Assembly (NCBI RefSeq): GCF_013394595.1
Contig: NZ_CP053348.1
Span: 1 to 64,000 of the forward strand
Direction of reading: 5' to 3'
DNA length: 64,000 nt
Source: Winogradskyella forsetii
GTDB lineage: Bacteria > Bacteroidota > Bacteroidia > Flavobacteriales > Flavobacteriaceae
The notes under the pieces were generated by a model, which saw only the letters and a list, made by a program, of their open reading frames with translations, was not told the origin of the DNA and searched no databases. The translations under genes and the position numbers were made by a program. Below, one piece after another: positions 45,109-54,652 of this stretch (its first letter is position 1; every line of letters begins with the position of its first letter).

Positions 45109-48100
45109 TTACCCTTGTGCCAATTTAAGATCCTCAAAGCTTTTCTTATTCTGAAATGTTGGATTTAGCGATTTCACCGAATACCTTGGATCTTCAATTA
45201 TTGCTAAACGTTCTAATTCTGAAACTTCAATATTCACACAATTAAATTCCACCATAACCTTACCGACTATTTTATAAATGCCTTTGCCTCTAAATGGATA
45301 TTTGGCTGCAATGGGAGGGAAGTGAACCGTGTCTATAAAATCACCATCACGATCTAAAAAAGTGCCAAAATGCATGACTTTTCCGTTTGCTGTTTTGGTG
45401 TTTTTTGTAGTGATTAAATACCCTTCAATAATAATGAGCCTGCCTTCTAATTTTTCAAGATGTCTGGCGCGCAAATTTCCTGTTGATTTTGTGGTTAATA
45501 GTAAAAATGGATTACATAAGGGGAAACCCAATAATTCTATGTCATCAAAAGCAGTTTCTAAAGCTGTACTTGGTAATTCAGGTGTATTATAATTGATTTT
45601 TTCAGTTCTAAATAGATTAACAACATGGTCTTGAATTATGGTTTTGCTGATTTTTAAATGGGCTTCCCACAGCAATTCGCGTTTGTTAATTCCTGTAAAC
45701 CGAAAGGCATTTATCTTAATTAAAATGGATAGCTGTTCAATGGAAATGGGGACACGTTCTATAAAATCATCAAGTGATTGAAATATGCCGTTTTTGATAC
45801 GTTCATTCAGAATACGATTGATCGTTTTAGACTCTAAGGATTGCAAAAACATAAAGCCCAAATAGATGGTTTTGCCTTTAATAATAGCTTCGACAGCTGA
45901 TTGATTGATGCATGGTGCTTCAATTTTTCCATGGTGCATTCTGGCTTCGTGCACATAAAGTTCGGTGCTGTAAAAACCACCAAAATTATTAATGGTAGCT
46001 GTCATATATTCCAAAGGATAATAGGCTTTTAAAAATAAACTTTGATAGCTTTCTACAGCATACGAAGCGGAATGCCCTTTAGCAAAAGCATAACCTGCGA
46101 AACTTTCTATTTGTCGCCAAATATCTGTAACAACATCATAAGATTCGCCACGTTTTTCACAGTTGTCAAAAAACTTTTGTTTCACTTTGTTGAATTCATC
46201 GCGGGATCGAAATTTACCAGACATACCACGACGTAACATATCGGATTCGCCCAAATCCAAACCTCCAAAAATATGTGCGACCTTAATCACATCTTCTTGA
46301 TACACCATAACGCCGTAGGTTTCAGGCATAATACTTTGCAAAACAGGGTGTGCTTCTTTTCGTTTTTCAGGATGACGATGACGCAAAATATATTGGCGCA
46401 TCATACCACTATTGGCAACACCAGGTCTAATAATGGAACTTGCTGCCACTAAACCCAAATAATCATCGACCTGAAGTTTTCTTAACAACATTCGCATGGC
46501 TGGTGATTCTACATAAAAGCAGCCAATGGCTTTGGCATTTCTCAGTAAATCTTTTATGCGCTCGTCTTGCTTAAATCCTTTAATATCATGAATGTCAATT
46601 GGTGGTTGTTCTTTATAGTTCTCATCAATAATTTCAACCGCTTCCTTAATTTTACCCAAACCACGTTGACTGAGAATATCGAATTTATACAACCCAATAT
46701 CTTCTGCAGCGACCATATCAAACTGTGTGGTGGCAAAACCTTTTGGTGGCATAAATGTGGCACAGTAATAATGAATAGGTTGTTCTGAAATTAAAATACC
46801 TCCTGCATGAATGCCTAAATAATTAGGAAATCCTTGGATGTATTTGGCGTATTTAATAACGAGTTGCGATAATTCATCGAGTTGATTGATAGTATATTTT
46901 CCTCTGGTAAGCAAATCCATTTCAGATTTTGGTAAGCCGAATACTTTCCCTAATTCGCGCACTGAAGCTTTAAATTTAAAGGTGTTATAAACCGTGATAA
47001 GTGCAGTATTCTCAAAATTATCGAAGATAAATCGTGTAATATCATCTCTGTCTTTCCATGAAAAATCGATATCAAAATCTGGTGGATTTTGCCGGAATAG
47101 GTTGATGAAACGTTCAAAATACAAATCGAGTTCAATAGGATCTACATCTGTGATTCGCAATAAATACGCGATAATGCTATTGGCACCACTTCCACGACCA
47201 ACGTAGTAATAATCTTTGCTGCGTGCGTATTCCAATATTTTCCAATTAATAAGAAAATAAGAGACAAAGCCTTTTTGTTTAATAAGGTCAAGCTCTTTTT
47301 TAATACGGTCATAAACCTTTTGCTCAACATTATTTCCGTAGCGATAGGGAATACCATCGTAAGTAAGTTTTTCCAATAATTCGCAATCTGAAATTTCATT
47401 TTCAGTTAAACACTTTTGATTTTTAGAGTCATCAGTTTCAAAATCGAAATCTATGGAGCAATTGTTTAATAGTCGCTCAGTATTATTGATGAGTTTAGGG
47501 AATTCCGAATACGTTTCACACAAGTCATTATAGGGCAACATGATGTGGTCTGCATTACCTTCTTCAGATTTTGGAAGCTTGCTTAATAGGGTGTTATTAT
47601 CAATGGCTCTGAGTAAACGATGTGTATTAAAGCCTTTTTTGTTTTGAAATGATACCGTTTTTAGCACCACTAATTTCTCTCGCAACATATTCCATTTCGA
47701 AAATTTTAAATGGTTGAGGTCTTTGGGTGCAATGCCTAAAAATTCATTGGGCTTTAATTCATAGTGCTTTCCCTTTTGATACGGATAAATCACGAAGCAA
47801 TCCGCTAATGTTTTTTCTGGTCGTTCAGGGATTTTCAACTCATGATTATGGAGGAATTGAGACAGGTAATCATTGATATTTTTAAAGCCATTGTTGTTTT
47901 TCGCAATAAGAATAAACTGTTGTTGTGCGCTATTTCTAAAATCGACACCAAGCACTGGTTTTACTTTATATTTTTCTGAAAGTCGAACGATATCTAAACA
48001 CGCAGACGTCGTATTTATATCTGTAAGCGCTAGAGTGCGCACACCATTTTCTGAAGCAATGGCAAGCAGTTGCTCTGGTTTTATGGTGCCATAGCGAAGA

Positions 48101-48129
48101 CTATAATACGTGTGACAATTCAAATACAT
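45109..48129 (-). CDS. dnaE2: DnaE2-type DNA polymerase III alpha subunit
   Basis: C-family polymerase of 1,006 residues. A PHP domain is at the N-terminus (LNCHTYYSLRYG), the polymerase active site is PDFDIDF (here PDFDIDFSWKDRDD), and a helix-hairpin-helix part and an OB-fold close the protein. It is shorter than the replicative DnaE of about 1,150-1,450 residues, which supports the damage-inducible DnaE2 class. The dinB-like gene follows. No imuA-like or lexA-like gene is visible in the window. Confidence 0.88.
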   Translation of the reverse strand: MYLNCHTYYSLRYGTIKPEQLLAIASENGVRTLALTDINTTSACLDIVRLSEKYKVKPVLGVDFRNSAQQQFILIAKNNNGFKNINDYLSQFLHNHELKIPERPEKTLADCFVIYPYQKGKHYELKPNEFLGIAPKDLNHLKFSKWNMLREKLVVLKTVSFQNKKGFNTHRLLRAIDNNTLLSKLPKSEEGNADHIMLPYNDLCETYSEFPKLINNTERLLNNCSIDFDFETDDSKNQKCLTENEISDCELLEKLTYDGIPYRYGNNVEQKVYDRIKKELDLIKQKGFVSYFLINWKILEYARSKDYYYVGRGSGANSIIAYLLRITDVDPIELDLYFERFINLFRQNPPDFDIDFSWKDRDDITRFIFDNFENTALITVYNTFKFKASVRELGKVFGLPKSEMDLLTRGKYTINQLDELSQLVIKYAKYIQGFPNYLGIHAGGILISEQPIHYYCATFMPPKGFATTQFDMVAAEDIGLYKFDILSQRGLGKIKEAVEIIDENYKEQPPIDIHDIKGFKQDERIKDLLRNAKAIGCFYVESPAMRMLLRKLQVDDYLGLVAASSIIRPGVANSGMMRQYILRHRHPEKRKEAHPVLQSIMPETYGVMVYQEDVIKVAHIFGGLDLGESDMLRRGMSGKFRSRDEFNKVKQKFFDNCEKRGESYDVVTDIWRQIESFAGYAFAKGHSASYAVESYQSLFLKAYYPLEYMTATINNFGGFYSTELYVHEARMHHGKIEAPCINQSAVEAIIKGKTIYLGFMFLQSLESKTINRILNERIKNGIFQSLDDFIERVPISIEQLSILIKINAFRFTGINKRELLWEAHLKISKTIIQDHVVNLFRTEKINYNTPELPSTALETAFDDIELLGFPLCNPFLLLTTKSTGNLRARHLEKLEGRLIIIEGYLITTKNTKTANGKVMHFGTFLDRDGDFIDTVHFPPIAAKYPFRGKGIYKIVGKVMVEFNCVNIEVSELERLAIIEDPRYSVKSLNPTFQNKKSFEDLKLAQG

Positions 48130-48185
48130 AATAGAAATATTGTTGTTCGATAAATGATAAAAGACCGCTTCGCTTTTAGAACCAA

Positions 48186-48206
48186 CCTGCCTGACGGCGA
48201 GGCAGG
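48186..48206. repeat. CCTGCCT hairpin
   Basis: CCTGCCT (48186-48192) pairs with AGGCAGG (48200-48206) around GACGGCG. It lies upstream of dnaE2. Comparable G+C-rich hairpins are known as dispersed repeats in this family of bacteria. Confidence 0.65.
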
Positions 48207-48513
48207 GAACATAGACTAAATTCTAACTAACTGAAAACAGATGTAAACAGATTGAAAAAATCTCTTCTTTGTATACTTGAAATTACTTCTAAATGCAGAT
48301 TGTAAAATTAGCTACTATATGTAGTTTATGTTGCTCTTATTTGTAGCAATTAATGTTAAAGTGCAATGCGTCTCATTATGAGTTCATTAAGAATAAAGGT
48401 TAAAAAGATTTGGTAATGATAGCGTAAAAACGAATAAGGAGCGTTTGATAAATATATTATACCTTGCGCTTATAACGCTTAAAAAATTAGGTATAAAAAC
48501 AATAGTGTTATCT

Positions 48514-48585
48514 ATGGATACGCAGTCAATAAAAGGTGTCTCAGATTATTCGAAAGTAAATCAAATTCATTTTAAAAAAGATTAG
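48514..48585 (+). CDS. possible small ORF ahead of the 139-residue secreted protein
   Basis: ATG at 48514 opens a 23-residue reading (MDTQSIKGVSDYSKVNQIH and four more) that stops at 48585, two bases before the next ATG. The frame is open further back to about 48400 with TTG at 48445 and GTG at 48505 as other starts. Close spacing suggests coupled translation. It may be chance; there is no homology I recognise. Confidence 0.3.
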   Translation: MDTQSIKGVSDYSKVNQIHFKKD

Positions 48586-48587
48586 GT

Positions 48588-49007
48588 ATGAAATTAATCA
48601 TATGTTTTATTTGCGTTATGACTTCAATTCCGTTTACTTATTCTCAAAATTTAGACGAAATGAATTATTCTTTATCTAAAACAAAATTAGAATCGAATAT
48701 GGCGTTCAAACCTAAACTGGAGTTAGTAAAATACACTTTTGAAAAACATGAATCTTTCCTCTTTTCTGATTTAAATCTCACGAATTTAAAACTGAAGTCA
48801 CAAAATCTAAACAGAAAATTATTTTCAAATATTAAAATTATTGAAAACACTTATATGGATTACACGGATTATCTAAGAGGTTGTGGACCTTTAGATGATG
48901 GTATTACCAACACGGTTAACAGTAGAGATTTAATGCTTTCCGTTTTTTTGGACAATTTGGTGAATAATTATATTTTTAAAGGCAAAGGGATATTTTTTAA
49001 AAAGTAG
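48588..49007 (+). CDS. small secreted protein of unknown function
   Basis: Protein of 139 residues. The hydrophobic leader ends near FTYSQ, so it is probably exported. The mature part is rich in Lys, Asn and Leu, with one late Cys in LRGCGPLDDG. I recognise no family. It is a single gene between dnaE2 and the convergent patatin gene. Composition is AT-rich. Confidence 0.55.
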   Translation: MKLIICFICVMTSIPFTYSQNLDEMNYSLSKTKLESNMAFKPKLELVKYTFEKHESFLFSDLNLTNLKLKSQNLNRKLFSNIKIIENTYMDYTDYLRGCGPLDDGITNTVNSRDLMLSVFLDNLVNNYIFKGKGIFFKK

Positions 49008-49089
49008 AGAAACCGTTGAAAAATACTGTAACACTGAAACGAGTTCAGCACTAGCGAGTTCAAAATGACCACACAAAAAAAAAGCGCGA

Positions 49090-51327
49090 TCAAAACCAAA
49101 ACCCAAGATTAAAAAACCAATAACTATTACCAGTCTCTGGTGAATAGGTGTATTTTCCTTCTAAAGGCCCTAAAAAGGTTTCTAACGAATAGCCAACAGC
49201 ATAACCACTGTAGTTTGGTGATGAGAAAAATTGACCGGTTTCAAAAAGCCCATCGTCTATATTAGCAATGTTTGCCGCTAATAAAATGTGATGTTTTTTA
49301 AAAATCTCATAGTCTAATGTAAAGGTTGCTTTCACAAAACTATCTCCCGTTAAGGCTAAATAGTCATAACCGTAAAACGAATAGAAACTATTAATAAAAT
49401 TAGCGCCATAGCCTCCTATGGCAAACCCTAATGCATTTGTAGATTTATCTCCTATTTTAAAGCCACCATTAGCTTCTATTTTTAAAGCTAATTTATCACT
49501 AAAACTAAAGGCGTAGCCAAGATCTGCTTTGGCTATTGAAAATTCTTTGAAATCTTCGTTGAAACCTGAAGCGTTCAGATACAAATGAAAATCGCCATTA
49601 AAGTAAAATCCGTTTTTGGGAAAATAGGAATTGTCGTAATCATCGAATTTTAAATTACCAAACAGACTCAGGTAAACTGTATTTTCAAGAATGATATCAT
49701 CTTCTTGGTCATTGTCAGTAATAGTTTCTGAAGTTATTTTAAGATGTTTATGTTCAGCACCAATTCGCAAGGCAAAATCCTTTCTAAAAATAGTCTGTAA
49801 ATACACTTGATTTGTGAAATCTGAAATATTAGCATCAATTTTATTTAAACCTGCTAACAAAGGCGAATCTTCATCTACGGCTAACAAAGCACTTACGTTT
49901 TTATTAAAATGGTTATAGCGCGATTTTACACCAATACTAATATAAAATCCTTTATCAATAAAATAATCGAAATTATATCTGGTATTATCACCCAGAATAA
50001 CATCTAACGAAGCAATATCGTTACTGAATAAGAGTTTCTTTTTGGTAAGATTAGCCAGTATGGCACTTTTATAGAGGCCATCGTAATGAAGACCAAGTCT
50101 TAAAAACGTACTGGTTTCTGATTCAATTATACGACCCAATAAATTATATTCGCCTTCAATTTCCGTGGCTTCCAATTGGTATCTAAAGGTGTCAAAATTA
50201 TTGGTTGCAATAAGGTTGTTTATCCCTTGTCTGAAATCTGAATAGCTTATTTTATCCTCCCCTTTTAACTTGAGCTTTCCAATAAGATAGGATCTGGTGT
50301 AACGCTCATTTCCTTCTATATTTACTTGGTTAATTTTAAGACTATCTATAACTTTAACCTGCGGTCGCTCAACATAATTTGGTTGCTGCTGTTTTACAGC
50401 TTTCAATTTATTCAGTTGAGTTCTGGCTGCTGCTTCGCCATTGGCTATGATATTCTCACCTTCATCAAATGAGATTACAGAAAAATTGGTAATATCTGGT
50501 TTTATATAAATATCGGTTAATTCGGCTTTACTTTTCATGGCATTTATAGTCCGAAAATTATTAATCTGTAACAGAATGTCTGGTGCAGATTTCAAGGATT
50601 TACGGTCTCTTAGCGCATCTTGGACATCGACACCGATAATAATATCCATGCCTTTGGCACGTAATTCTTCAACAGGAAAGTTGTTGGTCACTCCGCCATC
50701 AATAAAAATATTATCGTCAATAACTACAGGTTGAAACAATGACGGTAACGCACCGCTAGCCGTAACCGCTTCGGCTAATTTACCCTCTTCAATAAGCAGG
50801 GATTCGCCAGTTTCTATATTGGTAGCGATACAAAAAAACGGAATAGGAAGTTCGCTAAAATCTCTGATATCATTAACGGGAACCATAAGTTGGTATAACA
50901 AATTATAGACGTTTTGACCACGAGACAAAGCCGAAGGTAAACTGATTTTAAATCTATCGAAAGGTAAAACTACGGCGTACTTTTCGGAATTTTCACGCTC
51001 GTAAAATGATTTGGATTGTCTGGGGAAATTATCATTTATTAAAGCATCAAAATCTTGATTTTCAAACATGGTTTCTAATTGTTTGCCGGAATATCCTGAG
51101 GCATACAACGACCCAATAATCGCTCCCATACTTGTGCCAGCCACATAATCTATTTTTATACCCAAGCTATCAATGACCTTTAAGACGCCAATATGAGCAA
51201 AACCTTTAGCACCTCCACCGCTCAGCACTAAACCTACTTTTGGTGGCTTGTGCGCTGTGGAGTCCTGAGCCTTTAATGGTAAAAGGCTAATGAGGAATAA
51301 TATTAATATGATCTGTTTTGTTTTCAT
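49090..51327 (-). CDS. patatin-like phospholipase fused to an outer-membrane barrel
   Basis: Protein of 745 residues with a signal peptide (1-20). The patatin domain has GGGAKG (oxyanion hole), Ser66 in GTSMG and Asp210 in DGG, a complete Ser-Asp dyad. A POTRA-like part (about 325-400, NQVNIEGNERYTRSYLIG) and an Omp85/BamA-type barrel ending in FFNLGFWF follow. It resembles type Vd autotransporters such as PlpD, in which the barrel carries the lipase to the cell surface. Substrate and release are unknown. Confidence 0.9.
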   Translation of the reverse strand: MKTKQIILILFLISLLPLKAQDSTAHKPPKVGLVLSGGGAKGFAHIGVLKVIDSLGIKIDYVAGTSMGAIIGSLYASGYSGKQLETMFENQDFDALINDNFPRQSKSFYERENSEKYAVVLPFDRFKISLPSALSRGQNVYNLLYQLMVPVNDIRDFSELPIPFFCIATNIETGESLLIEEGKLAEAVTASGALPSLFQPVVIDDNIFIDGGVTNNFPVEELRAKGMDIIIGVDVQDALRDRKSLKSAPDILLQINNFRTINAMKSKAELTDIYIKPDITNFSVISFDEGENIIANGEAAARTQLNKLKAVKQQQPNYVERPQVKVIDSLKINQVNIEGNERYTRSYLIGKLKLKGEDKISYSDFRQGINNLIATNNFDTFRYQLEATEIEGEYNLLGRIIESETSTFLRLGLHYDGLYKSAILANLTKKKLLFSNDIASLDVILGDNTRYNFDYFIDKGFYISIGVKSRYNHFNKNVSALLAVDEDSPLLAGLNKIDANISDFTNQVYLQTIFRKDFALRIGAEHKHLKITSETITDNDQEDDIILENTVYLSLFGNLKFDDYDNSYFPKNGFYFNGDFHLYLNASGFNEDFKEFSIAKADLGYAFSFSDKLALKIEANGGFKIGDKSTNALGFAIGGYGANFINSFYSFYGYDYLALTGDSFVKATFTLDYEIFKKHHILLAANIANIDDGLFETGQFFSSPNYSGYAVGYSLETFLGPLEGKYTYSPETGNSYWFFNLGFWF

Positions 51328-51341
51328 GCTCTATACAATTC

Positions 51342-51389
51342 CTGTCAGCTTTTTACTTCGACTTCGTTCAGCCACCATAAACCTGACAG
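51342..51389. repeat. repeat of the TTCGACTNCGCTCA family with CTGTCAG arms
   Basis: CTGTCAG (51342-51348) and CTGACAG (51383-51389) are mirrored arms; the core CTTCGACTTCGTTCAGCCACC at 51357-51377 matches copies at 5285 and 61232. It lies between uvrC and the patatin gene, both on the minus strand. Confidence 0.7.
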
Positions 51390-51400
51390 TAAAGTGTAAT

Positions 51401-53194
51401 TTATTCTTTATGATAATAGTTATATACTTTGTTTGCCCTAGAAACACCAATAACGGCCTCAAGTTCATCTAACTTGGCATTGGCAATACGTTTTACGGTT
51501 TTAAATTGTTTCATTAAATCTACTATGGTTTGTTCTCCAACACCAGGAATGTTTTCCAGCTCAGTAGTCAACGCACTTTTGCTTCGTTTGTTTCTATGAT
51601 GTTCAATACCAAAGCGATGGGCTTCGTTTCGTAATTGCTGGATAATTTTAAGGGTTTCGCTTTTTTTATCTAAATATAAAGGAATTGGATCATCTGGATA
51701 AAATAATTCTTCTAAACGCTTCGCAATTCCGATGATTGCAATTTTTCCTCGTAATCCTAAGATATCCAAACTTTTTAGTGCTGAAGATAGTTGCCCTTTT
51801 CCTCCATCGATGATGATAAGTTGTGGTAAAGGTTCGTCTTCTTCCTTTAAGCGTTTGTAACGTCTGTAAACCACCTCTTCCATAGACGCGAAATCGTCTG
51901 CGCCTTCAACGGTTTTAATATTAAAATGACGGTAATCTTTTTTGCTTGGCTTTCCATTTTTAAACACCACACAAGCAGCCACAGGATTTGTCCCTTGAAT
52001 ATTGGAATTATCGAAACATTCGATATGCCTTGGTTCTTCAGACAAACGCAGATCGGCTTTCATCTGTGCCATAATTCTATTGGCATGGCGATCTGGATCT
52101 ACAATTTTTATCTGTTTCAGTTTATCCATTCTAAAATACTTGGCATTTCTGGTGGATAAATCTAGGATACTTTTTTTATCACCTAGTTTCGGGATGGTTA
52201 CTTTTATATCATCTCCCAAATTTACTTTGAACGGTACATAGATTTCTTTTGAAGTTGAATTAAAGCGTTGCCTGATTTCCGTAATGGCCAATTCTAATAA
52301 TTCGGTATCTGTTTCTTGTAATTTCTTTTTTAATTCTAGGGTGTGAGACCTAATTATCGAACCATAACTTAACTGTAGAAAATTGATATACGCATAGGTT
52401 TCATCACTCACAATAGAAAACACATCGACATTGCTTATTTTAGGATTCACAATGGTGGACTTGGCTTGGTAATTCTCTAAAACTTCAAGTTTTTCCTTTA
52501 TTTTTTGGGCATCTTCAAATTGCATCGCTTCTGCGTGATGCCTCATTTGAATTTTGAATTGCTGTAAGGAATCCTTAAAATTACCTTTTAGGATTTCCCT
52601 AATGGCAGTAATGTTACTGTGATATTCTTCTTCGGTTTCATAACCTTCACAAGGGCCTTTGCAATTTCCTAAGTGATATTCCAGACAGACTTTATATTTT
52701 CCCGCTTCAATTTTAGCTTCAGACAGATCGTAATTACAAGTCCGTAGTTGATATAAGCCTTTTATTAAACCTAAAAGTGTTTTTACGGTTTTCATACTAG
52801 TGTATGGCCCAAAATACTCTGAGCCATCTTTAATAACACGTCGTGTTGGGAATACTCTTGGAAAACGTTCCTTTTTAATACAAATCCAAGGATAGGATTT
52901 ATCATCTTTTAATAGAACATTGTATTTGGGCTTGTATTTTTTAATGAGATTATTCTCAAGTAATAAAGCATCATTTTCGGTTTCGACGACAATATGTTTT
53001 ACCGATGCAATATTTTTTACCAAAACGCGTGTTTTACCATAATCGTGATGCTTGGTGAAATAACTGCTAACCCGTTTTTTTATATCTTTAGCTTTGCCAA
53101 CATAGATTAAACGCTCATCTGCATCAAAATATTGATAAACACCTGGTTGGTGTGGCAAGGTTTTTATTTGAATTTCTAAGGTCGATTCTGGCAT
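51401..53194 (-). CDS. uvrC: excinuclease ABC subunit C
   Basis: Makes the two incisions in nucleotide excision repair. The GIY-YIG nuclease domain is at the start (PGVYQYFDADERLIYVGKA), then a UVR segment, the RNase H-like endonuclease part (ECFDNSNIQGTNPVAACVVF) and a helix-hairpin-helix end (LENIPGVGEQTIVDLMKQF). At 597 residues it is full length. A TACCTTTG box lies six bases ahead of the ATG at 53194. Confidence 0.97.
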   Translation of the reverse strand: MPESTLEIQIKTLPHQPGVYQYFDADERLIYVGKAKDIKKRVSSYFTKHHDYGKTRVLVKNIASVKHIVVETENDALLLENNLIKKYKPKYNVLLKDDKSYPWICIKKERFPRVFPTRRVIKDGSEYFGPYTSMKTVKTLLGLIKGLYQLRTCNYDLSEAKIEAGKYKVCLEYHLGNCKGPCEGYETEEEYHSNITAIREILKGNFKDSLQQFKIQMRHHAEAMQFEDAQKIKEKLEVLENYQAKSTIVNPKISNVDVFSIVSDETYAYINFLQLSYGSIIRSHTLELKKKLQETDTELLELAITEIRQRFNSTSKEIYVPFKVNLGDDIKVTIPKLGDKKSILDLSTRNAKYFRMDKLKQIKIVDPDRHANRIMAQMKADLRLSEEPRHIECFDNSNIQGTNPVAACVVFKNGKPSKKDYRHFNIKTVEGADDFASMEEVVYRRYKRLKEEDEPLPQLIIIDGGKGQLSSALKSLDILGLRGKIAIIGIAKRLEELFYPDDPIPLYLDKKSETLKIIQQLRNEAHRFGIEHHRNKRSKSALTTELENIPGVGEQTIVDLMKQFKTVKRIANAKLDELEAVIGVSRANKVYNYYHKE

Positions 53195-53199
53195 ATAAT

Positions 53200-53207
53200 C
53201 AAAGGTA
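53200..53207 (-). promoter_or_regulatory. -7 box of uvrC
   Basis: The minus strand reads TACCTTTG, an exact match, five bases ahead of the ATG, which implies a nearly leaderless mRNA. Confidence 0.45.
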
Positions 53208-53252
53208 AATAAAAGTTATAAGTTTAGAGTTACAAGTACTTAAAGTTATCGT

Positions 53253-53260
53253 TACCTTGC
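53253..53260 (+). promoter_or_regulatory. -7 box of the rimB-rimK operon
   Basis: TACCTTGC lies 24 bases ahead of the ATG at 53285. It is a near match to TAnnTTTG, and the same eight bases occur at 48460-48467. Confidence 0.4.
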
Positions 53261-53284
53261 GCCTCTTTTTTATATATTCAATTT

Positions 53285-53713
53285 ATGACAAAAAAAATCT
53301 TGGGACGTGTTGATAAAGTCAATTTTCCCGATTTACAACTTAACAATATCGACGTTAAAATCGATACAGGTGCTTATACTTCAGCTATACATTGTTCAAA
53401 TATTAGAGTTGAAGACGGTAAGCTCTATTGTGTTTTTGAGAGCAAAGGGCATCCTAATTTTAAAAGTGACGAAGTGGTTTTTGACACTTATACCCATACA
53501 GATGTAAAAAGCAGTAATGGGCATAAGGAAAACCGTTATAAAATTAAAACAACCGTTGTATTCTTTGGAAAAACGTATAAGATTAACTTAACTTTAAGCA
53601 CTAGGGACGACATGAAGTTCCCAGTATTGATCGGTCGCCAATTTTTAAAATTGAAATTTTTGGTCGATGTCGATTTAGAAAATCAATCCTTTAAACAAAC
53701 TATAACTAAATGA
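53285..53713 (+). CDS. rimB: RimK-associated retropepsin-like protease (RimB)
   Basis: Protein of 142 residues annotated in relatives as ATP-dependent zinc protease. [13 protein letters not shown] at 25-37 is an aspartic-protease-like motif (Asp27), and the fold is retropepsin-like. In Pseudomonas RimB works with RimK and RimA to trim glutamate tails on ribosomal protein S6. Its stop overlaps the rimK start by four bases, so the two are coupled. Confidence 0.85.
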   Translation: MTKKILGRVDKVNFPDLQLNNIDVKIDTGAYTSAIHCSNIRVEDGKLYCVFESKGHPNFKSDEVVFDTYTHTDVKSSNGHKENRYKIKTTVVFFGKTYKINLTLSTRDDMKFPVLIGRQFLKLKFLVDVDLENQSFKQTITK

Positions 53714-54585
53714 ACATAGTCATCCTTTCACGAAACCCTGAACTCTATTCTACAAGACGACTTGTTGAAGAAGGTGAAAACAGAGGGCATTCCGTTGAAA
53801 TCATTGATCCTTTAAAATGCGATATTATCATTGAAAAGGAAAAACCAACCATATATTATAAAGATCGTTATCTCGATTACGTTGATGCCGTTATTCCTAG
53901 GATCGGAGCATCCATCACTTTTTATGGTTGTGCTGTGGTACGACAGTTTGAAGAAATGGGCGTGTTTACTATTGCACCATCAGATGCCATAACCCGATCT
54001 CGCGATAAGTTGAGAAGCTTACAACGCTTAAGCAAAGCCGGAATTGGCATGCCAAAAACCGTATTTACCAATTATTCCAGAGACGTAGAAGAAGTGATTG
54101 AGTATGTTGGTGGCACACCTGTAATTATAAAGTTATTAGAAGGCACACAAGGCCTTGGTGTGGTTTTGGCAGAAACAAAAAATGCAGCGGAATCTGTTTT
54201 GGAAGCGTTTAATGGTTTGCAAGCTAGAGTCATTGTACAAGAATTTATAAAAGAAGCCAAAGGCGCGGATTTGAGAGCTTTAGTGGTAGATGGACAAGTT
54301 GTTGGTGCCATGAAACGCCAAGGTAAGGAAGGCGAGTTTAGATCTAACTTACATCGTGGTGGTTCGGCTAATATTATTAAATTAAATCACGACGAACTTA
54401 AGTTGGCAATGAAAGCCGCAAAAGTATTGAAATTGCCAGTTTGTGGTGTCGATATGCTGCAGTCTTCACGAGGCCCATTATTGTTGGAAGTAAATTCTAC
54501 ACCTGGCCTAGAAGGTATTGAAAATGCCACGCAAAAGAATATTGCAAGGGCAATCATTACTTTTATAGAACGTAGCAAAAATTAA
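53710..54585 (+). CDS. rimK: RimK-type ATP-grasp ligase
   Basis: Adds glutamates to the C-terminus of ribosomal protein S6, or a related ATP-grasp ligation. It has 291 residues. The ATP-grasp core is visible: [16 protein letters not shown], then [23 protein letters not shown], then [25 protein letters not shown]. It overlaps the protease gene by four bases. Whether S6 is the target here is inferred from family. Confidence 0.93.
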   Translation: MNIVILSRNPELYSTRRLVEEGENRGHSVEIIDPLKCDIIIEKEKPTIYYKDRYLDYVDAVIPRIGASITFYGCAVVRQFEEMGVFTIAPSDAITRSRDKLRSLQRLSKAGIGMPKTVFTNYSRDVEEVIEYVGGTPVIIKLLEGTQGLGVVLAETKNAAESVLEAFNGLQARVIVQEFIKEAKGADLRALVVDGQVVGAMKRQGKEGEFRSNLHRGGSANIIKLNHDELKLAMKAAKVLKLPVCGVDMLQSSRGPLLLEVNSTPGLEGIENATQKNIARAIITFIERSKN

Positions 54586-54592
54586 TTTCGCG

Positions 54593-54622
54593 TGTACGGA
54601 CGAGACACAATTTGTCCGTACA
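54593..54622. repeat. hairpin between rimK and the M14 peptidase gene
   Basis: TGTACGGAC (54593-54601) is mirrored by GTCCGTACA (54614-54622) around GAGACACAATTT. It may weaken transcription within the operon. Confidence 0.7.
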
Positions 54623-54652
54623 AGCGGTTGGATAATAAACGAAGCGAACGAA

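Larger units (their letters stand above)
48130..48587. other. intergenic interval with one hairpin and a possible small ORF
   Basis: A CCTGCCT/AGGCAGG hairpin lies at 48186-48206. The stretch 48240-48420 shows nothing. A possible -7 box TACCTTGC lies at 48460-48467, and a small ORF ends two bases before the next gene. Confidence 0.5.
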
